A stretch of 33,199 bases of DNA, taken from Rudaea sp. GTDB lineage: Bacteria; Pseudomonadota; Gammaproteobacteria; Xanthomonadales; Rhodanobacteraceae. Position 1 is the first letter of the stretch; every line of letters begins with the position of its first letter. The translations under genes were made by a program, and so were the position numbers. The notes under the pieces were generated by a model. That model worked only from the letters and a program-made list of their open reading frames with translations, did no database searches and was not told the DNA's origin. Where the stretch lies: assembly GCA_031291055.1 (NCBI GenBank), contig JARLJU010000172.1:1-33199 (forward strand), written 5' to 3'. Of this stretch, positions 26,042 through 33,199 are shown piece by piece.

Positions 26042-26770
26042 TCACCAGGGCAGAGTCTGACCCAGGTGTGAGAACGATCCGTTCGGCCCATCCTTGCCGA
26101 TCAGCGCCAAGGCAACGCTGGTCTTGGCACCATCGGCGATCTCCATCGGCGCCTGTTCGCCGCCCATGTCGGTCTTGACGTGGCCGGGATGGATCGCGTT
26201 GACCTTGATCGGCGTGTCGCGCAATTCATAGGCCAACTGCACCGTCCAGGCGTTTACGGCGCTCTTGGAAACGTTGTACGCCGGTACCTTGTAGTCGTAG
26301 ATCGGCGATTTGGGGTCGGCGTGCAAGCCCACGGAGCCGAGCAGGCTGGAGACGTTGACGATGCGGCCGGCAGACGATTTGTGCAGCAGCGGCAGAAAAG
26401 CCTGGGTTACGGCAATCAGGCCGAACACATTGGTATCGAAGGTCTGGCGCCAGACGGCGAGCGATTGTTCGGAGGGTTTCTTCTTTCCGTCATCGGTCAT
26501 GACTCCGGCGTTGTTGATGAGGATGTCGAGATGGCCGTGCTTGCGCTCGACCTCATGCACTGCGGCAGCGATGCTGGCCGCATCGGTGACATCCAGCGGC
26601 AGCGCTTCCACGTCCAGACCTTCGCCTTTGAGTTTGAGTGCGACTTCGGCGCCTTTCTTGCCATCGCGTGCGGCGAGAATGACGCGAACGTCCTGCTGCG
26701 CCAGCTGGCGCACGGTCTCAAGGCCTATGCCGCGGGTTGCGCCGGTGACCAAAGCGATTTTCTTTGCCAT
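26042..26770 (-). CDS. Short-chain dehydrogenase/reductase (carbonyl reductase-like)
   Basis: This 242-residue oxidoreductase has the classical SDR set: TGATRGIG (T9-G16) for the cofactor, NNAG (86-89), N114, catalytic S142, and Y165/K169 in YNVSK. Arg13 and Arg35 favour NADPH over NADH. The closest pattern is carbonyl reductase-like SDRs acting on aldehydes or ketones; the substrate is unknown. The ATG at 26770 has a good ribosome-binding site (GGAGAT). It starts 71 bp after the RND pump stop on the same strand and may be co-transcribed with the pump, a common position for small detoxifying reductases. Confidence 0.88.
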   Translation of the reverse strand: MAKKIALVTGATRGIGLETVRQLAQQDVRVILAARDGKKGAEVALKLKGEGLDVEALPLDVTDAASIAAAVHEVERKHGHLDILINNAGVMTDDGKKKPSEQSLAVWRQTFDTNVFGLIAVTQAFLPLLHKSSAGRIVNVSSLLGSVGLHADPKSPIYDYKVPAYNVSKSAVNAWTVQLAYELRDTPIKVNAIHPGHVKTDMGGEQAPMEIADGAKTSVALALIGKDGPNGSFSHLGQTLPW

Positions 26771-26841
26771 GACGGATCTCCGTTGTTGTTGTGCAGAAAA
26801 AACAGGAAGTCAAGGAGCTGGGAACCAGAATTTGCGCTGAA

Positions 26842-29800
26842 TCAATGCGCCGCGGGCAACGCCGACGCCGGTGCCGGGCCGGCAGGAGCCGCAGGACCTG
26901 CGACGCGCAGGTTGCGGCGCCCGCGGACCAGCAGGTAGAACACCGGTGTAAGCAGCAGACCGAAAAAGGTGACGCCGAGCATGCCCGAGAACACGGCCAC
27001 ACCCATCGCGTGACGCATCTCCGCGCCGGCGCCGGTCGAAACGACCAGCGGCACCACTCCCATGACGAAGGCAAGCGAGGTCATCAGGATCGGGCGCAGG
27101 CGCAGACGACAGGCGTCGATCACGGCCTGCCAGGTGCTTTCGCCGTGCGCTTCGCGATCGCGTGCGAACTCGACGATCAGGATCGCGTTCTTGCACGCCA
27201 GGCCTACCAGCACGATCAAGCCGATCTGGGTAAAGATGTTGTTGTCGCCGCCGGAAACCAGTACGCCGAGAATCGCGCAGAGCAGGCACATCGGCACGAT
27301 CAGGATCACGACCAGCGGCAGCGAAAGACTTTCGTATTGCGCCGCGAGCACGAGAAACACGAGCAGAACGACCAGCGGGAAAATATAGACCATCGTGTTG
27401 CCGGCAAGGATCTGCTGATAGGTCAGCTCGGTCCATTCGTAGCCGACACCGTTCGGCAGTTCCTGATGCAGCACTTCCTCAAGGGCCGCCTGCGCCTGGC
27501 CGGTGCTGTAGCCGGGCGCCGGCCCACCGTTGATGTCGGCGGCCAGGTAACCGTTGTAGTGCGTGACACGATCCGGCCCGGAAATTTCGCGCACGGTGAC
27601 GAAGCTTGCCAGCGGAATCATGTCGCCGCGCTGGTTGCGCGTTTTCAGGCGGCCGATGTCCTGCACGTTCGCGCGGAAGTTTCCATCGGCCTGCGCATTC
27701 ACCTGGTAAGTGCGGCCGAACAGGTTGAAGTCGTTGACGTAGAGTGCGCCGAGATAAACCTGCATCGTGTCGTACAGATCCTGCAGGGCAACGCCCGCGG
27801 ATTTTGCCTTTTCGCGATCGACATCGACTTCGATCTGCGGCACGTTGACCTGGAAGCCGGAGAACACGCCGGCCAGCTCCGGCCGCAGGCGCGCCTTCGC
27901 GATCAGGTTCTGCACCTGCTGGTACAGCTCATCGGCGCCGACATTGGCGCGATCCTCGATCTGCAGCTTGAAGCCGCCGATCGTGCCGAGGCCCTGCACC
28001 GGCGGCGGCGGGAAAATCGCGATGTAGGCATCCTGGATCGCGGCAAATTGCGCATTCAGCGCACCGGCAATGGCACCCGCCGATTGCGTAGCCGCGCGGC
28101 GTTCTTCAAACGGTTTCAACGGAGTGAACGCGATGCCCGAGTTCGTTGCATTGGTGAACCCATTGATCGACAGACCGGGGAAGGCCGGTACCGATTCGAC
28201 GCCGGGCGTATTCAACGCAATCGCGCTCATGCGCTTGATCACATCCTGGGTACGATCGAGCGTCGCCGCATCGGGCAGCTGCGCAAAGCCGACGAGATAT
28301 TGCTTGTCCTGCGCAGGCACGAATCCGGTCGGGGCCTGGGCGAAACCGAAACCGGTCAACACGATCAGGCCGGCATAGACGAACAACACGACCGTGCCGG
28401 TGCGCAACACGCGTCCAACCGTACGTACGTAACCTGCCGATGCGCGCGCGAAGAAACGGTTGAACGGGCGGAAAAACCAGCCGAGCGCACCGTTGAGCAA
28501 GCGCGCGAAGCGGTCCGGCGGCGTGCCGTGCGCCTTGAGCAACAAGGCCGACAATGCGGGCGACAGGGTCAGCGAATTGAACGCCGAAATCACCGTGCTG
28601 ATCGCAATCGTCAATGCGAACTGTTTGTAGAACTCGCCCGACAGGCCGCTGATGAAAGCGGTAGGCACGAACACGGCACACAGCACCAGGGCCGTGGCCA
28701 CGATCGGACCGGTGACTTCGCGCATGGCCTGCGACGTCGCCGCCAGCGGCGACAGGCCGTCGCTGATATTGCGCTCCACATTCTCGACAACGACGATCGC
28801 ATCGTCGACGACGATGCCGATCGCCAGTACGAGGCCGAACAGCGACAGTGTATTCAGGCCGAAGCCGAACAGGTGCATGACACCGAGCGTGCCGATCAGC
28901 GATACCGGCACCGCGATCAGCGGAATGATCGATGCGCGCCAGGTCTGCAGAAACACGATGACGACGATGACGACCAGGGCGATGGCTTCAAGCAGCGTAT
29001 GCAGCACCGCCTCGATGGATCCGCGCACGAACACGGTCGGATCGTAGGCGACGTCGTAGTCGATGCCTTCGGGAAAACTCTTCTTGAGTTCGGCCATCCG
29101 GGCGCGCACCGCGTCGGAGATCGCGATGGCGTTGCTGCCGGGGCGCTGGAAGATCGGGATCGCCACCGCGGTACGATTGTTCAGCAGCGCACGCAGCGCG
29201 TAGTTGTCCGAACCCAGCTCGATGCGGGCAACGTCGGACAAGCGCGTGATCTGCCCGGCATCGCCGGTCCTTATGATGATGTTGGCGAAATCGCTTGCGT
29301 CGACAAGGCGGCCCTTGGTGTTGATTGCAAGCTGGAAATTCGCTGCCTGCGGCACAACGCCTGCGCCGGAAGGTCCGCCGAGTTGACCGGCCGCGACTTG
29401 CACGTTCTGTTCGCGGATCGCCTGGACGACATCGCCGGCCGTCAGTCCGCGTGCGGCGACTTTCTGCGGGTCCAGCCAAACGCGCATCGAATAGTTGCCG
29501 CCGCCGAACTGCTGCACGTCGCCGACGCCATCGATGCGCGCCAGCTCATCCTTGATGTGCAGCGTGGCGAAATTGGAGAGATAGGTCTGGTCGTAGCGGC
29601 CATCCGGCGAGGTGACGAATACCGCCATCGTGATATCCGGAGAGGCTTTCGCCGTGGTGATGCCAAGGCGCTGCACATCGGCCGGCAATTTCGGCGTCGC
29701 CTGCGCCACGCGGTTCTGCACCAGTACCTGCGCCTTGTCGACATCGGTGCCCAGCTTGAACGTGATCGTCAGCGTCATCACGCCATCGCTGGTGGCCTGC

Positions 29801-30045
29801 GAAAACTGGTAAAGCATGTCCTCGACGCCGTTGATCGCCTGTTCGAGCGGTCCGGCGACCGTGTCGGCAATCACCTGCGGGTTGGCGCCGGGATAGGTCG
29901 CGCGAACGACGACCGTCGGCGGCACGACCTGCGGATATTCGGAGACCGGCAGACTCGGCAACGAGATCAGTCCGGCAAGCAGGATCAGCGCGGACAGCAC
30001 GCCTGCAAACACCGGACGGGTGATGAAGAATTGCGAGAAGTTCAT
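26842..30045 (-). CDS. RND multidrug efflux pump, inner-membrane subunit (HAE1/AcrB-like)
   Basis: This 1067-residue trimeric H+/drug antiporter subunit begins MNFSQFFITRPVFAGVLSAL, the typical RND first helix. It has two repeats of one helix plus a large periplasmic loop, followed by five helices. The proton-relay residues are present: D414-D415 in AIGIVVDDAIVVVENVER and K952 in LACKNAILIVEFAR. The porter region contains the usual TYPGANPQVIADTVAGPLEQ. The ATG at 30045 fits the family start exactly; the longer open frame upstream is not RND-like. It follows the membrane fusion gene by 79 bp. No outer-membrane TolC-type gene lies in the operon, so the pump must borrow one. Confidence 0.95.
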   Translation of the reverse strand: MNFSQFFITRPVFAGVLSALILLAGLISLPSLPVSEYPQVVPPTVVVRATYPGANPQVIADTVAGPLEQAINGVEDMLYQFSQATSDGVMTLTITFKLGTDVDKAQVLVQNRVAQATPKLPADVQRLGITTAKASPDITMAVFVTSPDGRYDQTYLSNFATLHIKDELARIDGVGDVQQFGGGNYSMRVWLDPQKVAARGLTAGDVVQAIREQNVQVAAGQLGGPSGAGVVPQAANFQLAINTKGRLVDASDFANIIIRTGDAGQITRLSDVARIELGSDNYALRALLNNRTAVAIPIFQRPGSNAIAISDAVRARMAELKKSFPEGIDYDVAYDPTVFVRGSIEAVLHTLLEAIALVVIVVIVFLQTWRASIIPLIAVPVSLIGTLGVMHLFGFGLNTLSLFGLVLAIGIVVDDAIVVVENVERNISDGLSPLAATSQAMREVTGPIVATALVLCAVFVPTAFISGLSGEFYKQFALTIAISTVISAFNSLTLSPALSALLLKAHGTPPDRFARLLNGALGWFFRPFNRFFARASAGYVRTVGRVLRTGTVVLFVYAGLIVLTGFGFAQAPTGFVPAQDKQYLVGFAQLPDAATLDRTQDVIKRMSAIALNTPGVESVPAFPGLSINGFTNATNSGIAFTPLKPFEERRAATQSAGAIAGALNAQFAAIQDAYIAIFPPPPVQGLGTIGGFKLQIEDRANVGADELYQQVQNLIAKARLRPELAGVFSGFQVNVPQIEVDVDREKAKSAGVALQDLYDTMQVYLGALYVNDFNLFGRTYQVNAQADGNFRANVQDIGRLKTRNQRGDMIPLASFVTVREISGPDRVTHYNGYLAADINGGPAPGYSTGQAQAALEEVLHQELPNGVGYEWTELTYQQILAGNTMVYIFPLVVLLVFLVLAAQYESLSLPLVVILIVPMCLLCAILGVLVSGGDNNIFTQIGLIVLVGLACKNAILIVEFARDREAHGESTWQAVIDACRLRLRPILMTSLAFVMGVVPLVVSTGAGAEMRHAMGVAVFSGMLGVTFFGLLLTPVFYLLVRGRRNLRVAGPAAPAGPAPASALPAAH

Positions 30046-30124
30046 GGCTGTGGCCTGGTGAGTCTGCCCCCGCTGCATGCGGGAACGGGGAAACCGCGGT
30101 CGTCGGGTCTTCCCGACTTCGCGC

Positions 30125-31324
30125 TCAGCGATGCATCGCGCCGGCAGCGCCGCCGGCGAGGAAGGTCGGCGCAACCGCGGGTGCGATCTGGACGACACCG
30201 GCGTGTCCGGAATCCATTGCCGCACGCGTCGGTACCACGGCCATGCCCGGATGCACATGCTGCAGGCCGTTGATGACAATCACATCGTTGGCGGCGAGGC
30301 CACCCTTGACCACGCGCAGCCCGTCGATTGCCGCGCCCAGTGTCACCGGGCGATAGTCGAGCGTATTGTCGGCTTTCAGCGCGAGCACGAATTTCTTGCC
30401 GAGATCGGTGCCGACCGCGCGCTCGTCGATCAGGATCGTGTCGCGGCTTTGCCCGCTGACCAGTTTGATGCGGGCGAACAGCCCCGGAGTGAAGCGGCCA
30501 TCCTTGTTGTCGAACACGGCGCGGCCGCGGATCGTGCCACTGCGCGGATCGACTTGGTTGTCGACGAAATCCAGCCGTCCGGCATGCGGAAAGTCCTGTT
30601 CGTCGACCAGGCCCATGTAAACCGGGTTGTCGTTGCCGGCACCCGCGGCGTGGTCGAAACGCAGATAGGTTTGTTCATCGGCGTCGAAATAGGCGTAGAT
30701 CGGATCATCGGACACGAGCGTGGTCAGTATGCTGTCGCCGGTGACGAGATTCCCCGGCGTGATCAAGGCGCGCGAGACGCGGCCGTCGATCGGCGCGCGG
30801 ACCTCAGTGAATTCCAGATTCAGGCGTGCCGCCTCGAGTGCGGCCGCAGCGGCGCTGATGTCATCGTTGCTGCTCGCGGCGGCGGTGGCAAGCTGATCGA
30901 AATCCTGCTGTGAGATCACGTGCCTGGCGATCAGCTGCTTGCCGCGATCGTGATTGATTGCAGCCAGTTCGGACTGCGACCGCGCACGCTTCAACTGTGC
31001 CGCGAGGCGGTCCACCTCGGCCTGAAACGGACGCGGGTCGATGCGGAACAGCAGCTGGCCCTTGTGCACGCGCGAACCTTCGCTGAATTGCGTGGAATCG
31101 ATGAAGCCGTTGACGCGCGGACGGATCTGCACGCTGCTGACCGCTTCCAGGCGGCCGCTGAATTCTTCCCAGTCGCGCAGCGGCCGATTGACGACCTCGG
31201 CAACAGTGACGGCGGGCGCGGCAGCCGCGTGCGCAGGATTGCCGGCCCTGGAGGAACTGCTGCAGCCGGCGACAATCGCGGCGGCAGAGACCGCCGCGAG
31301 GACGAGAATTCTGGACGGAAACAT
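30125..31324 (-). CDS. RND efflux periplasmic adaptor (membrane fusion) lipoprotein
   Basis: This 399-residue adaptor links the RND pump to an outer-membrane channel. It has a lipoprotein signal with lipobox VAGC and Cys21. Then come a beta-barrel/lipoyl half (VQIRPRVNGFIDSTQFSEGS, LFRIDPRPFQAEVDRL), an alpha-hairpin of about 60 residues, and the second lipoyl half (LNLEFTEVRAPIDGRVSRAL). The ATG at 31324 has a strong AAGGAGATA ribosome-binding site, which excludes the longer frame from 31399. It is the first gene of the efflux operon and is divergent from the TetR gene, with operator-like repeats between them. The C-terminus is Ala/Gly-rich. Confidence 0.93.
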   Translation of the reverse strand: MFPSRILVLAAVSAAAIVAGCSSSSRAGNPAHAAAAPAVTVAEVVNRPLRDWEEFSGRLEAVSSVQIRPRVNGFIDSTQFSEGSRVHKGQLLFRIDPRPFQAEVDRLAAQLKRARSQSELAAINHDRGKQLIARHVISQQDFDQLATAAASSNDDISAAAAALEAARLNLEFTEVRAPIDGRVSRALITPGNLVTGDSILTTLVSDDPIYAYFDADEQTYLRFDHAAGAGNDNPVYMGLVDEQDFPHAGRLDFVDNQVDPRSGTIRGRAVFDNKDGRFTPGLFARIKLVSGQSRDTILIDERAVGTDLGKKFVLALKADNTLDYRPVTLGAAIDGLRVVKGGLAANDVIVINGLQHVHPGMAVVPTRAAMDSGHAGVVQIAPAVAPTFLAGGAAGAMHR

Positions 31325-31412
31325 GGTGTATCTCCTTCGGTTGCGGCCGGCGGGACATGCTGCGCAGCGCCTTGACTTGGAACTTGCGCTCCGCGACACT
31401 GTCTACTGTGCG

Positions 31413-31452
31413 TTACCGGTAAGTCACATTGCATACGTTACTGACTGGTAAC
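31413..31452. promoter_or_regulatory. Operator-like inverted repeats between efflux operon and TetR gene
   Basis: TTACCGGTAA at 31413-31422 is a perfect 10-bp palindrome. GTTAC (31437-31441) and GTAAC (31448-31452) form a second inverted repeat around six bases. Both share the half motif TTAC/GTAA. They lie in the 151-bp gap between the divergent genes, where TetR-type repressors of RND operons usually bind. Binding itself is inference. Confidence 0.6.
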
Positions 31453-31475
31453 TTACATGTCAATAGGAGGGTGAA

Positions 31476-32108
31476 ATGAGCGTCAAGGCTGTGCCCGCGA
31501 CTGCGCCGGCGTCGGAGAAACCCCGTGTGCGCGACCGCATCTTCGACACGGCCTGCGATCTGTTCTACCGCCACGGCATCCGTGCGGTCGGTGTCGATGC
31601 CATTGCGAACGAGGCGGGCACCAACAAGATGAGCTTCTACCGGAGCTTTGCGTCGAAGGAAGAGCTCGTCGCCGAATACCTCAAGGACAAGGTGCGCGAA
31701 TACTGGATGTGGTGGGACGAGACGATCGCACCTTATGCGGGCGACGCACGCCGCCAGGTCGAGGCCTTGTTCGATTCCTATCTGGACCTGGCCCGGATGA
31801 AGTCCAAGGCCGACACGGGCTGCAAGACCAGCCGCGGTTGCGCGCTGGGCAATGCCTCGGTCGAGATTCCCGACGACAACGACATGCTGGGCGACATCGT
31901 GCACGCCTACAAGGCCGAAATCCGCCGGCGCCTGCGCAAGCTTGCGCGCGAAATGGGCGCGCGCGAAGCCGACGCGCTCGGCGATGCCTTGATGCTGTTG
32001 ATGGAAGGCGGCTATTACACGCGCCTGACCTTTCCGTGCAATACGGGTCCCGTCGCGGCGATCGTCAAGGCGGCGCGCAGCCTGATCGACGCGCACGCAC
32101 GCGCGTAA
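31476..32108 (+). CDS. TetR/AcrR-family transcriptional regulator
   Basis: This 210-residue regulator has an N-terminal TetR helix-turn-helix (VDAIANEAGTNKMSFYRSFA at about residues 45-64) and a helical ligand-binding C-terminal domain. The ATG at 31476 has a strong GGAGG ribosome-binding site. It is transcribed away from the efflux operon and probably represses both the operon and itself through the GTAA/TTAC repeats between them. A CKTSRGCALGNASVEI segment in the ligand domain contains two Cys residues; similar Cys-containing loops occur in some TetR proteins, but whether they sense redox here is not known. Confidence 0.9.
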   Translation: MSVKAVPATAPASEKPRVRDRIFDTACDLFYRHGIRAVGVDAIANEAGTNKMSFYRSFASKEELVAEYLKDKVREYWMWWDETIAPYAGDARRQVEALFDSYLDLARMKSKADTGCKTSRGCALGNASVEIPDDNDMLGDIVHAYKAEIRRRLRKLAREMGAREADALGDALMLLMEGGYYTRLTFPCNTGPVAAIVKAARSLIDAHARA

Positions 32109-32199
32109 GCGTCGATTCGCGGCTGCGCATTTGCGCGGCTCGCATGCCCCTCACTCTGCGAAAGACCTGCAGCACTTTCCCGCGTGCCGGTGAAATTCG

Positions 32200-32658
32200 T
32201 CAGTGTCGCACCCGCGTCAAAGTGAACTCGCCGACATCGATGCCCAGATCCACCCCTTCTCCGGCGCCGGCCAAGGCCAGCGAAACCGTCCCCTTCGTCA
32301 ACACCTGGGCAGTACCGGATTTGACGACGCCCATATGCGCCTCGCCTTGCGCGTAGGAACCCAGGACTTCTTCAATGTTGTGGACGTTGGTGAAGCTGCC
32401 CGTACCGTTGTCGATGTGCGACTTGCCTACCGTCAGTCCGCCGCCCTTCGAGGAAATGGCAACGCGCATCGTGCGCCCGTCGGCACAGGTCACCATGCCG
32501 CTGCCTTCGGCATGTTTGTACAGGATCGACCAGCCGGTGAGGGAAAAGTGCAGCTTGCAGTCGAGGTTGGCTTCAGCGGCGCGGACCTGACTGCCGGCAA
32601 GACCAATGGCGCAGGTTGCCGCGAGCAGGGAAATGCATTTTATGGATGCGTGCAACAT
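32200..32658 (-). CDS. Small exported protein of unknown function
   Basis: I do not recognise the family. The 152-residue product starts with a clear Sec signal peptide (MLHASIKCISLLAATCAIGL, then a cleavage site near AGSQVRAAEA). The mature part has two Cys (DCKLHF and MVTCADG), which could form a disulphide, and a Gly-rich, beta-like second half (ISSKGGGLTVGKSHID to LGIDVGEFTLTRV). There is no membrane segment after the signal. The ATG at 32658 follows a strong AAGGAGAGA ribosome-binding site, so it is preferred over 32682. It converges with the TetR gene (91 bp) and is divergent from the Crp/Fnr-type gene. It is probably a real periplasmic or outer-membrane-associated protein. Confidence 0.75.
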   Translation of the reverse strand: MLHASIKCISLLAATCAIGLAGSQVRAAEANLDCKLHFSLTGWSILYKHAEGSGMVTCADGRTMRVAISSKGGGLTVGKSHIDNGTGSFTNVHNIEEVLGSYAQGEAHMGVVKSGTAQVLTKGTVSLALAGAGEGVDLGIDVGEFTLTRVRH

Positions 32659-32917
32659 GCTGCTCTCTCCTTGATATTTCAATTCAATGTTTCCAGTGCC
32701 CGTTTTTGTCCTTGCCGGGGATGTTTCAGGTATTGCGTGCTGTCCTTGGCTTGCGCATAAATCTCAGTTCCATGGGCAGCAATTGGCCTGTACCTACACT
32801 GCCCGCGCCGAGATGCCACGTCTGTGCGCTGTCGCACTTAGCGAGGCCATGAAAACTTTCCGCAGCCCCGCGAAACCGTCATGCCGGTGATAGACTCCAA
32901 ACTGAATATTGTTCGAG
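32659..32917. other. Divergent intergenic region
   Basis: This 259-bp gap separates the small exported protein gene (-) from the Crp/Fnr-type gene (+). It should hold both promoters. I see no clear -35/-10 pair, palindrome or terminator in it, apart from the ribosome-binding site next to 32658. Short frames in it look random. Confidence 0.4.
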
Positions 32918-33199
32918 ATGCCGATGCCGTTAGCCGCAGACCCGCGCCAGAACCGCTTGCTTGCAGCACTCCCGGACGCCGCGCGCGCACGTTGGCTGCC
33001 GCACCTGGAACTCGCCGACATGCCGCTTGGCAAGGTGCTCTACGAGTCAGGCCGTACCTTGACGCATGTCTATTTTCCGACGACGTCGATCGTGTCGTTG
33101 CTGTATGTGATGGAAGATGGTGCCTCGGCCGAGATCGCGGTGGTCGGACACGATGGCATCGTCGGCATCTCGCTGTTCATGGGTGGCGAATCCACGACC
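32918..33199 (+). CDS. Crp/Fnr-family regulator, N-terminal part (3' end outside window)
   Basis: The frame is open from ATG 32918 (or 32924) to the window end, giving 94 residues. NRLLAALPDAARARWLPHLE and MPLGKVLYESGRTLTHVYFP, followed by TTSIVSLLYVMEDGASAEIA and VVGHDGIVGISLFMGG, is the cyclic-nucleotide-binding-type beta-roll of Crp/Fnr regulators. The DNA-binding helix-turn-helix would lie beyond the window. The Arg and Glu residues of a true cAMP pocket are not in the visible part, so the ligand is unknown. No strong ribosome-binding site is seen before the ATG. Confidence 0.8.
   Translation, partial: MPMPLAADPRQNRLLAALPDAARARWLPHLELADMPLGKVLYESGRTLTHVYFPTTSIVSLLYVMEDGASAEIAVVGHDGIVGISLFMGGESTT

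Noticed and set aside
26780..26841. Terminator between the RND and SDR genes
   Set aside because: A T-run exists on the minus strand but the only hairpin (CTGG-TTC-CCAG) is short and about 18 bases away from it.
26791..30273. 1160-codon open frame on the plus strand opposite the RND pump
   Set aside because: Its composition (Arg, His, Asp, Gln-rich, no domains) is that of an antisense shadow of a GC-rich gene; the minus-strand RND gene has all family motifs.
1..33199. CRISPR array, tRNA, insertion sequence, phage or integron features
   Set aside because: No repeated spacer pattern, no cloverleaf with CCA-type end, no transposase or integrase motif and no target-site duplication was seen.

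Overview
The window is GC-rich chromosomal DNA with tightly packed genes. It looks like a gammaproteobacterium of the Xanthomonadales (Xanthomonadaceae/Rhodanobacteraceae). This rests on the Xanthomonas-type TonB-dependent receptor beside a GH20 hexosaminidase and a sugar/H+ symporter, the Entner-Doudoroff genes next to N-acetylglucosamine (GlcNAc) genes, and a remnant of a gene with an IPTL-CTERM-like tail. I see no tRNA, rRNA, CRISPR array, insertion sequence or phage gene. The genus call is inference.

Layout. 1-1278: 3' end of a membrane Ser/Thr protein kinase. 1461-3628: an APC-family amino-acid transporter overlapping a DJ-1/PfpI protein. 3629-4475: a strong hairpin and a decayed gene for a surface protein with an Ig-like domain. 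4636-6078: MATE efflux pump. 6183-8196: OmpR-type response regulator and a histidine kinase with a degenerate ATP-binding domain. 8206-25302: a large sugar block. 25325-31324 (minus strand): MFP and RND efflux genes followed by a short-chain dehydrogenase and a methyltransferase, with a divergent TetR regulator at 31476-32108. 32200-33199: a small secreted protein of unknown function and the start of a Crp/Fnr-type regulator.

The sugar block reads as one pathway. A TonB receptor imports oligosaccharides across the outer membrane and the GH20 lipoprotein releases hexosamine ends. A FucP/NagP-type symporter takes up the monosaccharide and a glucokinase-family enzyme phosphorylates it. NagA and a SIS-domain NagB-II convert GlcNAc-6-P to fructose-6-P. 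Zwf, Pgl, Edd and Eda form an Entner-Doudoroff operon (22194 down to 17513). Two regulators are encoded inside the block: a LacI-type protein downstream of the symporter and a GntR/HutC-type protein heading the nag operon.

The most informative non-coding signals are operators. Two near-identical 19-bp sites lie in opposite orientation between zwf and the GntR gene and probably tie the Entner-Doudoroff and nag operons to one repressor. A perfect 14-bp LacI-type palindrome lies upstream of glk, and a 10-bp copy of its left part lies upstream of the symporter. I found no wholly new system. The points worth a second look are the regulatory wiring, the degenerate kinase, the decayed surface protein, the hairpins and some recurrent AT-rich rare-codon patches.
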